From Paenibacillus campinasensis (GTDB lineage Bacteria; Bacillota; Bacilli; Paenibacillales; Paenibacillaceae), in the NCBI RefSeq assembly GCF_002272015.1, contig NZ_NPBY01000028.1, positions 1 to 64,000 on the forward strand: a stretch of 64,000 bases of DNA, given 5' to 3'. Below, in pieces: positions 26,230-37,195 of this stretch. Made by a program: the position numbers and the translations under genes. A model generated the notes under the pieces. It was not told the origin of the DNA and did not search any database. It saw nothing but the letters and a program-made list of their open reading frames with translations. Position 1 is the stretch's first letter; every line of letters starts with the position of its first letter.

Positions 26230-27006
26230 ATGTCTGATCAAATGAAGCAAATGGCGTTAACGGAGCATTTGGGCGAGCTGCGCAAGCGGATCATTGTGGT
26301 CCTCATTGTATTTGTAGCCGGGCTGATTGCGGGGCTGTTCGTGGCGGATCCGATATACAGATACTTGATTGAAGCGAAGCATGCCCGCACGTTCGAGCTG
26401 CATGCGCTCTCTTTTTGGGATGGCATTGGCATTTACATGAAGATTGCAGCCGTGTTCTCGCTCGTCATCTCGATTCCGTTCATCATCTACCAGCTCTGGG
26501 CCTTTGTGAAGCCAGGACTACGCAAGGAGGAGCAGAAGGCCACGGTCGCCTATATTCCTTATGCGTTTCTGTTGTTTATTGTCGGGGTGCTGTTCGGTTA
26601 CTATATCGTCTTCCCGATGACCTTGACGTTTACGACAACGATCACCCAGAACATGGGACTGACGGAGACGTACGGAATTATCTCGTATTTCAATTTCATG
26701 TTTAATCTGGTGCTGCCGCTGGCGCTGGTGTTTGAGCTGCCGCTGGTGGTCATGTTTTTGACGAAAATCCGGATATTAAATCCGTTAAGATTGAAAAAGA
26801 TGCGCAAGCTGGCCTATTTTGCACTGGTCTTTATCGCGGTTGTTATTACGCCGCCGGATTTCATCTCCGATTTCCTGGTGACGATTCCGCTGCTGCTGCT
26901 GTATGAGTTCAGTGTGTTCCTGTCGGCAGCGATCTACCGGAAGCAGCTGGAGGCGGATATGGAAAGAGAAAGCCGGTATGTGCAGGTCAGCGAGGACGAC
27001 AACTAG
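26230..27006 (+). CDS. tatC: Twin-arginine translocase subunit TatC
   Basis: 258 residues with six membrane helices; receptor for twin-arginine signal peptides. It opens with MSDQMKQMALTEHLGELRKRI, the conserved TatC N-terminus, and contains FWDGIGIYMKIAAVFSL and the late VVITPPDFISDFL motif. An in-frame GTG at 26218 with AGGATG just before it is an alternative start. It is 81 bases downstream of tatA. Confidence 0.95.
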   Translation: MSDQMKQMALTEHLGELRKRIIVVLIVFVAGLIAGLFVADPIYRYLIEAKHARTFELHALSFWDGIGIYMKIAAVFSLVISIPFIIYQLWAFVKPGLRKEEQKATVAYIPYAFLLFIVGVLFGYYIVFPMTLTFTTTITQNMGLTETYGIISYFNFMFNLVLPLALVFELPLVVMFLTKIRILNPLRLKKMRKLAYFALVFIAVVITPPDFISDFLVTIPLLLLYEFSVFLSAAIYRKQLEADMERESRYVQVSEDDN

Positions 27007-27096
27007 GCAGTTCAGGCTCAGCGGGCGATGGGTTCAGCAGGGAAGGAGCTTACTGACAGGCTGCCAAGTCATTCAACAATCAGGATATTAACAGTG

Positions 27097-27137
27097 GACA
27101 GATCGTGACCTATGGAATAAGCGATCTGTCTTTTTTT
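27097..27137 (+). terminator. Terminator of tatAC
   Basis: GACAGATCG/CGATCTGTC stem and seven T. Confidence 0.9.
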
Positions 27138-27187
27138 ATGGGCGGTTCAAGGGAGCGGGGGTGCCGGCAGCTCGTGTGGCCGATGGA

Positions 27188-27775
27188 TCATGGCCGGCAG
27201 GCCGGATTGCTGAGTCTCGTGCCTACAAGCTCGTTCAATTGCCGGACCATGTCGACGGCGGTAGCTTTGAAGCCCTGCCTCGCCCATTCCATCACAAGCC
27301 CCAGAGCTGTCGTTATGGTGTAGCTGATCAGGAGGTCGTCATCGATCTCTTCAGGTCGGCCACTCAGCAGCCGGACCGTGGTCGATTGATGCGACCGAAT
27401 CCGGCTGTACAGTCGCTGATGCAGATTGGCAGGAGTGGCCAGCAGCGCCTGGAATACCGGCCGGTGTTCATAGATATAGCGAAAGATTCGTAGTGCTTCA
27501 GCAGCCAGCTGATTGGCGTGGAGCGTTCGAGATCGTACATAGGGGCGAATCAAGACATGTCCCAGACCGTTCAGAAAATCGTTTGTCACCCGCTCAAGCA
27601 GTTCGTCTTTATCCGCAAAATGTTCGCGGAAGGTATCCGGATGGGTGCCCGCTGTTCGGACGATATCGGAGAGGGTTACCTGATCGTAGCCTTGATCCAG
27701 AATCAGCTCGATCAGGGCGGACTTCATCGCCTGGGTGCTGTGCTCCATGCTGCATTCATCGGTGAGCTCATACAT
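27188..27775 (-). CDS. TetR/AcrR family transcriptional regulator
   Basis: 195 residues. The N-terminal helix-turn-helix spans residues 15-60 (ALIELILDQGYDQVTLSDIVRTAGTHPDTFREHFADKDEL), then an all-helical ligand domain with a TetR_C-like end (YTITTALGLVMEWARQGF). GAGGTGAT lies upstream of the ATG. It stands alone between tatC and groES, facing away from groES. B. subtilis has other genes here (ydiK, ydiL), so it is an insertion in the conserved block. Target unknown. Confidence 0.88.
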   Translation of the reverse strand: MYELTDECSMEHSTQAMKSALIELILDQGYDQVTLSDIVRTAGTHPDTFREHFADKDELLERVTNDFLNGLGHVLIRPYVRSRTLHANQLAAEALRIFRYIYEHRPVFQALLATPANLHQRLYSRIRSHQSTTVRLLSGRPEEIDDDLLISYTITTALGLVMEWARQGFKATAVDMVRQLNELVGTRLSNPACRP

Positions 27776-28029
27776 TATTGATCACCTCGACCTCGCTTTA
27801 GACTTCAGAATCCGACAGGTTAAGCGTGCGTTTCTTCATAACATATCGGTCAGGAAGCGGGTTTTGATAAATTTCGAGGCCGGTTCCGGCCTTGGCAGCG
27901 ACGGGGATCGACACGCGGGATAATAGGCATATTTCGGTCAGGCTTGGATACAATGGTGAGGGGTGTTTTCAGCCATGGGCAAGCAGGATTTCATGTCCCA
28001 AAAAATTGATCAAAAAATGAGCAAAGGGC

Positions 28030-28058
28030 TTGAAATCTTGTGACAACTTGAGTATCAT
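28030..28058 (+). promoter_or_regulatory. Sigma-A promoter of groESL
   Basis: TTGAAA (28030-28035), 17-base spacer, TATCAT (28053-28058), just before the CIRCE element. The 250 bases further upstream to 27776 show nothing I can name. Confidence 0.8.
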
Positions 28059-28069
28059 AAAGTTGGTTG

Positions 28070-28096
28070 TTAGCACTAGCAGACGTCGAGTGCTAA
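28070..28096. promoter_or_regulatory. CIRCE element (HrcA operator)
   Basis: TTAGCACTA-N9-GAGTGCTAA. The right arm is the exact consensus; the left arm ends in A instead of C, one mismatch. It lies at the groES transcript start, so heat-shock control by HrcA is expected. hrcA is not in the window. Confidence 0.95.
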
Positions 28097-28154
28097 TACA
28101 TATGGCTTTTTGTAATAAAAGCATGTACAACATATTTAAAGGAGGCTATTTTTC

Positions 28155-28436
28155 ATGATCAGACCTTTAGGTGAACGCGTATTGGTAGAACCGATCGAAC
28201 AAGAAGAAACTACGGCATTCGGGATTGTACTTCCTGATTCCGCTAAAGAAAAGCCGCAAGAAGGCAAAGTCATTGCTGTAGGCAGCGGCTCCCTGAAAGA
28301 CGGTGTTCGCGTACCTTTGGAAGTGAAGGAAGGCGACCGTGTCATTTTCTCCAAATACGCCGGAACAGAGATCAAATATGAAGGTAAAGAATACTTGATT
28401 ATGAAAGAAAGCGACATCCACGCGATCTTAGGCTAA
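28155..28436 (+). CDS. groES: Co-chaperonin GroES
   Basis: 93-residue lid of the GroEL chaperonin. [18 protein letters not shown] at the start, the mobile loop around [20 protein letters not shown], and [33 protein letters not shown] precedes the ATG. It is the first gene of the CIRCE-controlled operon. Confidence 0.97.
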   Translation: MIRPLGERVLVEPIEQEETTAFGIVLPDSAKEKPQEGKVIAVGSGSLKDGVRVPLEVKEGDRVIFSKYAGTEIKYEGKEYLIMKESDIHAILG

Positions 28437-28473
28437 TCACGCGCCTGCATATATCATGTTTGAATATCCATAA

Positions 28474-30120
<1,647 letters not shown>

Positions 30121-30156
30121 TAAAAGGTTCAACAACCCTGCAATATGGCAAGATGA

Positions 30157-30182
30157 AGGGCTCCCGGGAGGGAGCCTTTTTC
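30157..30182 (+). terminator. Terminator of groESL
   Basis: GGCTCCC-GGGA-GGGAGCC followed by five T. Confidence 0.92.
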
Positions 30183-30334
30183 ATTAGCATTACGAATATA
30201 ATCACACTTCTTGCACGATGTATCCATTTGTATTGATGGCGCAAGTGACCGTCGCCTCCACTTCCGTTTACCAGGTGTATCTTCTTCATGTCCCCAGATC
30301 AGGCAGCATCTCTAAGAGAATCTCAGTTTAGTAC

Positions 30335-30363
30335 TTTACAATGTAAAATAAGGAAGATAGAAT
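30335..30363 (+). promoter_or_regulatory. Sigma-A promoter of the siderophore uptake operon
   Basis: TTTACA (30335-30340), 17-base spacer, TAGAAT (30358-30363). The Fur box begins 10 bases downstream. The leader to the first gene is about 190 bases. Between the groEL terminator and this promoter I see nothing else. Confidence 0.75.
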
Positions 30364-30372
30364 AGATGAGAG

Positions 30373-30387
30373 TGATAATCAATATCA
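30373..30387. promoter_or_regulatory. Fur box
   Basis: TGATAAT-C-AATATCA, a 7-1-7 inverted repeat matching the Bacillus Fur consensus TGATAATNATTATCA with one mismatch. Placed at the start of transcription, it predicts repression when iron is plentiful. Confidence 0.85.
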
Positions 30388-30560
30388 ATAAAAGAGGGAG
30401 ATCGAGAAAAGGGGGACGTGCTAGCTTAGACTATACGAAGGATACAGATCATCTTAACATCTTACACCAGGAGTAACAGGATGGCTTTACATAGCTTGAG
30501 CAACATGCTGCAAATGTTGGATAGTTTCTCGAATTCATAAATAGAAAGGTATGAAAATCA

Positions 30561-31667
30561 ATGACAACCGATCGTAAGTTCATCTTTAAGTCGATTGCTA
30601 TGATCATGGTTCTGCTGATCGCATTGGCAGGCTGCTCCTCTAATTCGCAGACCTCCGCACCTGTATCTGAGGAAACGCCTACGACTACTGCATCGGAGGA
30701 GAATACGGAAACACCAACTACAGAAGCTCCAGAAGCTGAGGGAGCGGACGCCGAATTCCCGATCACCATCCAACATGCTTTGGGCGAAACGGTCATCGAG
30801 AGCAAGCCTGAACGGATCGCAACCATCCAATGGGCCAATCATGATGTCGTACTCGCTCTCGGCGTTGTGCCGGTAGGCTTCTCTGCCGCCAATTTCGGTG
30901 TGCAGGATGATAGCGGCCTGCTGCCTTGGACTGCCCAGAAGCTGGAGGAACTCGGGGTGACGAACCCTAACGTTTTCCAGGATACCGACGGCCTTGATTT
31001 CGAAGCGATCTCCGATTCGGATCCCGATGTCATTCTGGCCGCATACTCCGGCATCTCGCAGGAAGATTACGATATACTCAGTGAAATCGCGCCGGTTGTA
31101 CCCTATCCAACAGCTCCTTGGGCGACCACATGGAGAGAGCAGGTTATTTATAACGCAACCGGGATGGGGATGAAGGCCGAAGGGGAGCAGCTTATTCAAG
31201 ATACGGAGGCCATGATTGACGAAAAGTTAAGCGCATATCCGCAAATTGAAGGCAAGAAAGTTGTCTGGGTCAATTTCTCTGCGCAAGACTTGTCCCAGCT
31301 GCATATTTATACCCCTATTGATTCCCGCGTCTCCTTCTTGCATGAACTGGGGATGACGTATCCGGACAGCATTACAGAGCTCATTACAGACCCGAACAGC
31401 TACTCCTTAAAATTAAGCGCTGAGAATATCGAGGCGCTGTATGATGCAGATCTCATCGTCGGATATGGCAATGATGAGCTGTATGAAGTGCTGAAGGCCG
31501 ATCCCGTGATCGGCAAGGTTCCGGCAATTGCGCGAGGCTCCGTTGCCTTTATTACCAGTGACACGCCGCTTGTAGCAGCCGGCACGCCGAATCCGCTGTC
31601 CATCGCGTTTACAATTGATGAGTATCTGGAGTTAATCGGAGGAGCTATTGACAAGATCAATGAATAG
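30561..31667 (+). CDS. Iron-siderophore ABC transporter substrate-binding lipoprotein
   Basis: 368 residues. Signal peptide with lipobox LAGC (residues 22-25), a Thr/Glu/Pro-rich linker to about residue 60, then a class III periplasmic-binding fold: HALGETVIESKPERIATIQWANHDVVLALGVVPVGF at the start and ISDSDPDVILAAYSGISQEDYDILSEIAPVV in the first lobe. It resembles YfiY/FecB-type binders of ferric hydroxamate or citrate-based siderophores; the exact ligand is not readable. It heads a four-gene operon under the Fur box. Confidence 0.92.
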   Translation: MTTDRKFIFKSIAMIMVLLIALAGCSSNSQTSAPVSEETPTTTASEENTETPTTEAPEAEGADAEFPITIQHALGETVIESKPERIATIQWANHDVVLALGVVPVGFSAANFGVQDDSGLLPWTAQKLEELGVTNPNVFQDTDGLDFEAISDSDPDVILAAYSGISQEDYDILSEIAPVVPYPTAPWATTWREQVIYNATGMGMKAEGEQLIQDTEAMIDEKLSAYPQIEGKKVVWVNFSAQDLSQLHIYTPIDSRVSFLHELGMTYPDSITELITDPNSYSLKLSAENIEALYDADLIVGYGNDELYEVLKADPVIGKVPAIARGSVAFITSDTPLVAAGTPNPLSIAFTIDEYLELIGGAIDKINE

Positions 31668-32700
31668 TTCTCCAGCTTTGATGAGGAAAGGTCATCGGCC
31701 GCATGTTCCGAAGCATTTTTCCATTGTCCTGTTGGTGGGGATTGTGCTGCTTGGTGCGGCCATCCTCGCTTCGTTAACGCTAGGAGCCCGAGTCGTTCGG
31801 TGGCAAGAGTTAATCGATGGCCTGTTTCATCCTCATATCGATTCCTTTGGGGCGAATGTGGTTCGGAAAAGAATTTCCCGAACCCTGTTCGGCTTGTTTT
31901 GTGGAGGAGCCCTTGGGGTTTCGGGAGCACTGATGCAGTCGGTTACGCGCAATCCGCTGGCTGACCCCAGCATCCTTGGCGTCAACACCGGGGCATCTTT
32001 ATTTGTCGTTGTCGGGATTGCTGTATTCAGTATAACGACGGCTAATGAATACATATGGCTGGCACTGGCTGGCGCTGCAATAACTGCAGTCTTTGTATTC
32101 GGGATCGGCTCGATGGGGCGCGGAGGAGCTACGCCGATTAAGCTTGTGCTGGCCGGGGCGGCCACCAGCGCCGCGCTTTCTTCGCTAGTGTCGGCGATAT
32201 TGCTCCCGCGTTCGCATGTGATGGATCAGATCCGGTTCTGGCAGGTCGGAAGCGTTGGAGCAGCCAGCTGGAGCTCGATTCTCACGTTTCTCCCTTTCTT
32301 AGCCGTTGGCATCGTGATTGCCGTGGTCACTGCACCGGCGTTAAATGCTTTGGCACTCGGAGATGAGGCGGCCAGCGGGCTTGGCGTGCGGACCGGGGTG
32401 CTGCGGCTTGTTGCCGCATTCGGCGGTGTGATTCTGTGTGGAGCGGCCACAGCGCTGGCTGGGCCCATAGGATTTATCGGGTTGTTAGCCACCCACGTCA
32501 TGCGGCTTGTCCTGGGGCCTGATCTGCGCTACGTTATTCCGATGTCGGCTTTGGCGGGGGCCATCATCTTAACCTTATCCGATGTATGCGGCCGATTGAT
32601 CGGCAGCCCGGGTGAGGTTGAGGTCGGCATTGTGACCGCGTTTATCGGGGCACCTATCTTAATCATTCTAGCGATCAGATCGAAAGTGCGTTCATTATGA
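31648..32700 (+). CDS. Iron-siderophore ABC transporter permease (FecCD family)
   Basis: 350 residues with about ten membrane helices, FecCD/BtuC type. RKRISRTLFGLFCGGALGVSGALMQSVTRNPLADPSILGVNTGA is the diagnostic N-terminal stretch, and GPIGFIGLLATHVMRLVLG the ATPase-coupling loop. TTG at 31648 has GGAGG 5 bases upstream and overlaps the end of the binding-protein gene; ATG 31660 is the alternative. One of two permeases forming a heterodimer. Confidence 0.93.
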   Translation: MTRSMNSSPALMRKGHRPHVPKHFSIVLLVGIVLLGAAILASLTLGARVVRWQELIDGLFHPHIDSFGANVVRKRISRTLFGLFCGGALGVSGALMQSVTRNPLADPSILGVNTGASLFVVVGIAVFSITTANEYIWLALAGAAITAVFVFGIGSMGRGGATPIKLVLAGAATSAALSSLVSAILLPRSHVMDQIRFWQVGSVGAASWSSILTFLPFLAVGIVIAVVTAPALNALALGDEAASGLGVRTGVLRLVAAFGGVILCGAATALAGPIGFIGLLATHVMRLVLGPDLRYVIPMSALAGAIILTLSDVCGRLIGSPGEVEVGIVTAFIGAPILIILAIRSKVRSL

Positions 32701-33728
32701 AGAATCAAGCTTATGAATTTATCATGTCAGGCAGACGGCATCGACGCCGCCGCTGGTTCCTTGTTACAGGTATTCTGCTGATGCTTGCATGCATGCTATG
32801 TACGGCCATGTTGCTGCTCGGCAATACCATTTACCCGGTCCAGGATGTCATTCGGGCCCTTTCCGGCGAGCAGATCAAGGGAGTATCCTTTGCCGTTAAT
32901 ACGATTCGACTGCCAAGAATGCTGGCTGGGCTGTTTGCAGGTTTTGCATTTGGCATCGCCGGCTATATATTTCAAACGATGCTTCGCAATCCTCTGGCCA
33001 ACCCCAATGTCATCGGAATCACGTCAGGTTCGAGCGCTGCCGCCGTATTTTTCATTACGGTGCTGCATTCCGGCCGGACTCTCGTATCTATTGCCGCTGT
33101 TGTCGGCGGCCTGGCCACGGTCATTGTGATGTACGTATTATCCAGAGGCAAATCGTTTTCCATCGGACGCTTGATCCTGGTGGGCATTGGCATACAAGCG
33201 ATGCTGGATGCTGTGGTATCGTATCTGTTAATCATTAGTTCACAGCAGGATTTGCCGGCGGCGTTCCGATGGCTCAGCGGCAGTCTGAACGGTTCACAAA
33301 TGCATGAATTACCGCCTCTTGTTCTCACGGTTCTGGTATGCACCCCCATGCTGATCATGCTGGGCAAACACTTAAGTTTACTGGAGCTGGGTGAACAGTC
33401 AGCCACATCGCTTGGCGTGAATACCGACAAGACGAGGGCCGCGCTCATCGTAGGCGCCGTCTTTATGATTGCTATTGCTACCGCGACGACAGGGCCGATC
33501 GCTTTCGTTTCCTTTCTGGCAGGACCGATCGCCAATCGATTGGTTGGAATCGGGGCTTCCAACCTGATTCCGGCCGGGCTTGTCGGGGTGAATTTGGTGC
33601 TGGCAGCAGATTTGATCGGACAATTTGCTTTTGTGTACCGATTCCCGGTGGGCATCATTACCGGAATCCTTGGCGCGCCTTATCTGGTCTATTTGCTAAT
33701 CCGAATGAATCGAAAGGGAGATCTATAA
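32697..33728 (+). CDS. Iron-siderophore ABC transporter permease (FecCD family)
   Basis: 343 residues, second FecCD permease: RLPRMLAGLFAGFAFGIAGYIFQTMLRNPLANPNVIGITSG and GPIAFVSFLAGPIANRLVG correspond to the same regions as in its partner. It starts at an ATGA overlap with the first permease. Basic N-terminus (SGRRHRRRRWF) before the first helix. Confidence 0.93.
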   Translation: MKNQAYEFIMSGRRHRRRRWFLVTGILLMLACMLCTAMLLLGNTIYPVQDVIRALSGEQIKGVSFAVNTIRLPRMLAGLFAGFAFGIAGYIFQTMLRNPLANPNVIGITSGSSAAAVFFITVLHSGRTLVSIAAVVGGLATVIVMYVLSRGKSFSIGRLILVGIGIQAMLDAVVSYLLIISSQQDLPAAFRWLSGSLNGSQMHELPPLVLTVLVCTPMLIMLGKHLSLLELGEQSATSLGVNTDKTRAALIVGAVFMIAIATATTGPIAFVSFLAGPIANRLVGIGASNLIPAGLVGVNLVLAADLIGQFAFVYRFPVGIITGILGAPYLVYLLIRMNRKGDL

Positions 33729-33733
33729 CGATA

Positions 33734-34537
33734 ATGAAACAGACACATGTGTTGCAGGCGGAGCAATTAGTAGCAGGTTATGACCAAAAGCCGATCATTC
33801 ACGGGATAGACCTGACGATTCCCAGCCACAAAATAAGCGTAATTATAGGGGCCAACGGCTGCGGCAAATCTACGCTTCTGAAAACGCTGGCACGGCTGAT
33901 CAAGCCGATATCGGGATCGATAACGCTGGACGGCAAAGGGATCGGTAGAATCCCTTCCAAACAGCTGGCGCGCATGATCGGCTTGCTGCCGCAATCTCCG
34001 ATCGTGCCGGAGGGCATTTCGGTGGCCGATCTGGTTGGCCGGGGGCGCTTTCCGCATCAGTCCTTGTTCAGCGGCTGGTCAAAAAAGGACACAGAAGCGG
34101 TAGCCGAAGCGATGAGCATTATGAATATTGTCGAGTATGCCAACCATCATATTGACGAGCTTTCCGGCGGACAAAGGCAACGCGTCTGGATTGCCATGGC
34201 GCTGGCGCAGCAAACTGATATTCTATTCCTTGATGAACCGACCACGTTTCTCGATATTACCTATCAGGTGGAGATTCTGGATCTGCTGACAGACTTGAAT
34301 CGGAAGCATGGCACCACGATTGTGATGGTGCTCCATGATATTAATTTGTCCGCGCGTTATGCGGATTATATCTTTGCCATGGACAGCGGAAGGCTCGTTG
34401 CCGAAGGACCCCCGTCCGAGGTCATTACAAGCGCCATGGTGAAGGATATTTTCGGCCTGGATTGTGTCGTTATTGCGGATCCGCTGTCAGGTTCTCCTTT
34501 CGTCATCCCGAAGGGCCGGCACCACATGGACTGCTGA
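33734..34537 (+). CDS. Iron-siderophore ABC transporter ATP-binding protein
   Basis: 267-residue FecE/FhuC/YusV-type ATPase that powers the two permeases. Walker A GANGCGKST, signature LSGGQRQRVWIAMALAQ, Walker B ILFLDEPTTFLD and the H-loop VLHDINLSARYAD. It begins 5 bases after the second permease. In B. subtilis one such ATPase (YusV) serves several uptake systems; here it is part of the operon. Confidence 0.94.
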   Translation: MKQTHVLQAEQLVAGYDQKPIIHGIDLTIPSHKISVIIGANGCGKSTLLKTLARLIKPISGSITLDGKGIGRIPSKQLARMIGLLPQSPIVPEGISVADLVGRGRFPHQSLFSGWSKKDTEAVAEAMSIMNIVEYANHHIDELSGGQRQRVWIAMALAQQTDILFLDEPTTFLDITYQVEILDLLTDLNRKHGTTIVMVLHDINLSARYADYIFAMDSGRLVAEGPPSEVITSAMVKDIFGLDCVVIADPLSGSPFVIPKGRHHMDC

Positions 34538-34647
34538 CCTCAGATCCTCGGGGATAGCGAGGCATGAATTTATGTTATTCTAATCGCATTTTAAGCTTAT
34601 ATTAAGATTGGCGTCCTAATATAAAGATACCCCTTAACATAGATGCA

Positions 34648-34684
34648 GAAGCCCCTTCGAACCGAGATCCGAAGGGGCTTCTTC
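34648..34684 (+). terminator. Terminator of the siderophore operon
   Basis: GAAGCCCCTTCG/CGAAGGGGCTTC perfect 12-bp stem; the tail is only TTCG, so termination may be partial. Confidence 0.8.
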
Positions 34685-34832
34685 GCGTGTGCATGCAGGA
34701 TGATCACATCAGGCATGGCCGCAAGAAAGATGGTCACAAGCTTGTCTCCAAATTGTTACAATCAAGTAATGTAAAGCGATTTTTCTCCCCTTATAATTGA
34801 AGAAGCAGCTTATTCATGGGGGGAATCAGACA

Positions 34833-35933
34833 TTGAAATCGTACATCATCGCAGGCATTACCGCTTTACTGCTTATCGTCATTATGAGCCAGCTGCTTCA
34901 GGACCGCGTGCAAGCGCAGGATGAGGCAGCCCCAATCGTGATTGTGGACGGGGAAGCTGTTCCTTCGCCAGGGTATCCTTTTTATTCCGGTGATATTTTA
35001 TATGTCCCGGCAAGGGTGATGGGGACGTACTATCCGTATACTTTCCGTTGGGATAATGCGGAGAAAAGCTTGCAGCTTGATGCACCGGACGGAGTAGTTA
35101 TCCTCAAGAGCGGCAGTAGAGAGGTAACAGTGCATGGCGAAGCTTTGTTTCAGCTTGATGCACCGGTACTGCTTCGGCAAGGGCATGTGTACATTCCGGT
35201 CGATTCCCTCTCATCGTTGACCGGGGCAGAAGTAACGTATCGTTCTATCGAGGATGTGACAATTACATCGGGATCGGTCAGCATCAGCGTCCGGGAACCG
35301 AAGGAACCGCTGGCGACCGCAGAGGACAGCAGCTACAAGCTGTATGCTGCCTTGAAGGACAGACAGAATTACAGAGGCTTCATTCTGGAGGCCGGAGCTG
35401 CCCGCTATTCCTACGATTGGCAGGCGCCTAGGCTGCCGAGTTATGAACCGGTACTGCATGCGGAAGATGTGGACGGGGACGGCCAGCCGGAGGTTGTTGT
35501 CATATTCACGACCGGGACTGGCACAGGGCTGCACATGGAAGAAATTCATGTGGTAGATCCGCGGGACGGTCAAGAGATTCCGGTGTTGTCTGCAGAGCAG
35601 GCGGCCGATGAATGGATTGAATCCCGCATCACCCTGGAAGGCTCGGAGCTGGTTATTGACGTGAAGCTTAAAGGGGAGACGCCACAGGCATGGTCGTTCC
35701 GAATTCCGGATGTTGAGCCGGGCGATCATTATAACAGCCAGGTCGGTGTTGGCGGGGTTATCTATTACGATGTGGAAGGCGGGAAGCTGACGGCCGAAGC
35801 TGCCGCTAATATTGGATTCGCGAATTATATTGGAGATTTTGAGTTCGAGTATGACCGGTCAGAGCGCGGGTTCGAGCCGGTTGCCGTCACTTTCCATCCG
35901 TTCCCGGAATTCGAGAAATACCGCATTCGCTAA
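34833..35933 (+). CDS. Secreted protein with copper amine oxidase N-terminal-like (stalk) domain
   Basis: 366 residues. Signal peptide with hydrophobic core TALLLIVIMSQLL, cleaved near VQAQ. Residues 30-125 form a copper-amine-oxidase N-terminal-like domain, repeated units with YVPARVMG and YIPVDSLSSLTGAEV, a common cell-surface module in Paenibacillus and not a catalytic oxidase. The C-terminal part has an FG-GAP/Ca-binding-like DVDGDGQPEVVVIFTTG stretch. The start is TTG at 34833 because GGGGGGAA precedes it; the frame extends to 34797 without a site. A TATAAT lies at 34792. Monocistronic; exact role unknown. Confidence 0.8.
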   Translation: MKSYIIAGITALLLIVIMSQLLQDRVQAQDEAAPIVIVDGEAVPSPGYPFYSGDILYVPARVMGTYYPYTFRWDNAEKSLQLDAPDGVVILKSGSREVTVHGEALFQLDAPVLLRQGHVYIPVDSLSSLTGAEVTYRSIEDVTITSGSVSISVREPKEPLATAEDSSYKLYAALKDRQNYRGFILEAGAARYSYDWQAPRLPSYEPVLHAEDVDGDGQPEVVVIFTTGTGTGLHMEEIHVVDPRDGQEIPVLSAEQAADEWIESRITLEGSELVIDVKLKGETPQAWSFRIPDVEPGDHYNSQVGVGGVIYYDVEGGKLTAEAAANIGFANYIGDFEFEYDRSERGFEPVAVTFHPFPEFEKYRIR

Positions 35934-36048
35934 CGTGATGGTACCCTTGCTCTCCGGACTGAAATCGATCCGGGTTTGCCCCTTCCCTATGATTTACGAT
36001 ATGATAGATTGGAATGTAAAAATGATCATAAGATAGAGTGGGAGAACT

Positions 36049-36861
36049 ATGGAAGATTTAATATTGTGGTTAAAGTATCTCGTGCTAGGCATTATTCAGG
36101 GGGTGACGGAGCCGATTCCGGTATCCTCCAGCGGGCATGTTATCATTGCCCAGCGGTTGATGGGTATGGAGCAGAACGGGTTGTCATTTGAAATATTGAC
36201 GAATACGGCTTCGCTTGCAGCCATCCTGTTTATTTATCGCAAAGACATCGCTCGATTGATTGTGAACGGACTCGCTTTCTTGCGGACGCGCAAGGCCGAG
36301 TACAGATCGGATTTTATGTTTGTGCTGTATATCGTGATCGGTACGATCCCGGCGATGGTGATCGGACTGCTGTTCAAAGAGCAGATTGAAGCTGTATTTT
36401 CCTCCGTACATACCGTGGCAATTGCGCTCTTGTTCACCGGGGTTGCGCTATGGCTGATCCGGAACCTTCGCGGCCGCAAGCGGGACGGGGATCTGTCGGT
36501 GAAGGACGCGGCTATCGTCGGTTTGGCGCAGGCCGTAGCGCTTATACCGGGCATCAGCCGCTCGGGTGCTACCGTCATTGCCTCGATTGCTGTCGGCATG
36601 AAACAGGATACCGCGCTGCGCTTTGCCTTCATGCTGTACATCCCGGTCAGTCTCGGCGGTGCGGTGCTTGGCGTGTCGGATATTATGGGCGATCCTGAAC
36701 GCTCGACACTGTTTGTGCCTTATCTTATCGCATTTGTAGCTACGTTGATATGTACGTATTTTGCCATGAAATGGCTGATGAACATTATGGCCCGCGGCAA
36801 TCTGAAATACTTTGCGTACTACTGCTTCTTGGCCGGAACCTTGCTGTTGATCTTTTTGTAA
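36049..36861 (+). CDS. uppP: Undecaprenyl-diphosphatase (BacA/UppP)
   Basis: 270-residue multi-spanning membrane phosphatase that recycles undecaprenyl diphosphate to the monophosphate carrier for wall synthesis and gives low-level bacitracin tolerance. Both signature regions are present: [16 protein letters not shown] near residues 18-34 (Glu and Ser of the active site) and [15 protein letters not shown] near residues 165-180 (catalytic Arg). GAGTGGGAGA precedes the ATG. Confidence 0.95.
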   Translation: MEDLILWLKYLVLGIIQGVTEPIPVSSSGHVIIAQRLMGMEQNGLSFEILTNTASLAAILFIYRKDIARLIVNGLAFLRTRKAEYRSDFMFVLYIVIGTIPAMVIGLLFKEQIEAVFSSVHTVAIALLFTGVALWLIRNLRGRKRDGDLSVKDAAIVGLAQAVALIPGISRSGATVIASIAVGMKQDTALRFAFMLYIPVSLGGAVLGVSDIMGDPERSTLFVPYLIAFVATLICTYFAMKWLMNIMARGNLKYFAYYCFLAGTLLLIFL

Positions 36862-36884
36862 CTCATCAGGTTGAATGTGACAAG

Positions 36885-36930
36885 AACAATCGTGGCCTTG
36901 CCTTTTGTGGCGAGGGACGGTTGTTTTTTT
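36885..36930 (+). terminator. Terminator of uppP
   Basis: AACAATCGT...ACGGTTGTT outer stem and CCTTGCC/GGCGAGG inner stem, then a run of eight T. Its T-run ends just before the stop codon of the converging small gene. Confidence 0.88.
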
Positions 36931-36935
36931 TCGGG

Positions 36936-37115
36936 TTAATCGTCCTTATTCTTGTTGCTTCGATTGGCCGCGATAACAAATGCGATGATCACGAGCGGAA
37001 TAAAAATGAACCAGGGAATATGAATCGATGTCTGCAACAGAATAGCCACCAGCAGCAGCAAGACCATGCCTACGATAATATAGAGGCAGCCTCTTCCGAA
37101 TGTTTCCAAATCCAT
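36936..37115 (-). CDS. Small two-helix membrane protein, 59 aa
   Basis: A 59-residue frame read on the minus strand from ATG 37115 to TAA 36936. The sequence begins MDLETFGRGC, has two hydrophobic helices (LYIIVGMVLLLLVAILL and WFIFIPLVIIAFVIAA) and a positively charged tail (NRSNKNKDD). An AAAAGGAG site stands 3-4 bases before the ATG. Codon use is normal. It resembles small Paenibacillus membrane proteins of unknown role; I assign no function. Confidence 0.7.
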   Translation of the reverse strand: MDLETFGRGCLYIIVGMVLLLLVAILLQTSIHIPWFIFIPLVIIAFVIAANRSNKNKDD

Positions 37116-37195
37116 CAGCTCCTTTTGTTGTGATTATACGCGGAGAGAGAGTCTAAGTTTCATGGAGGTTACGGAAATTTCAGTCGGTACAAACG

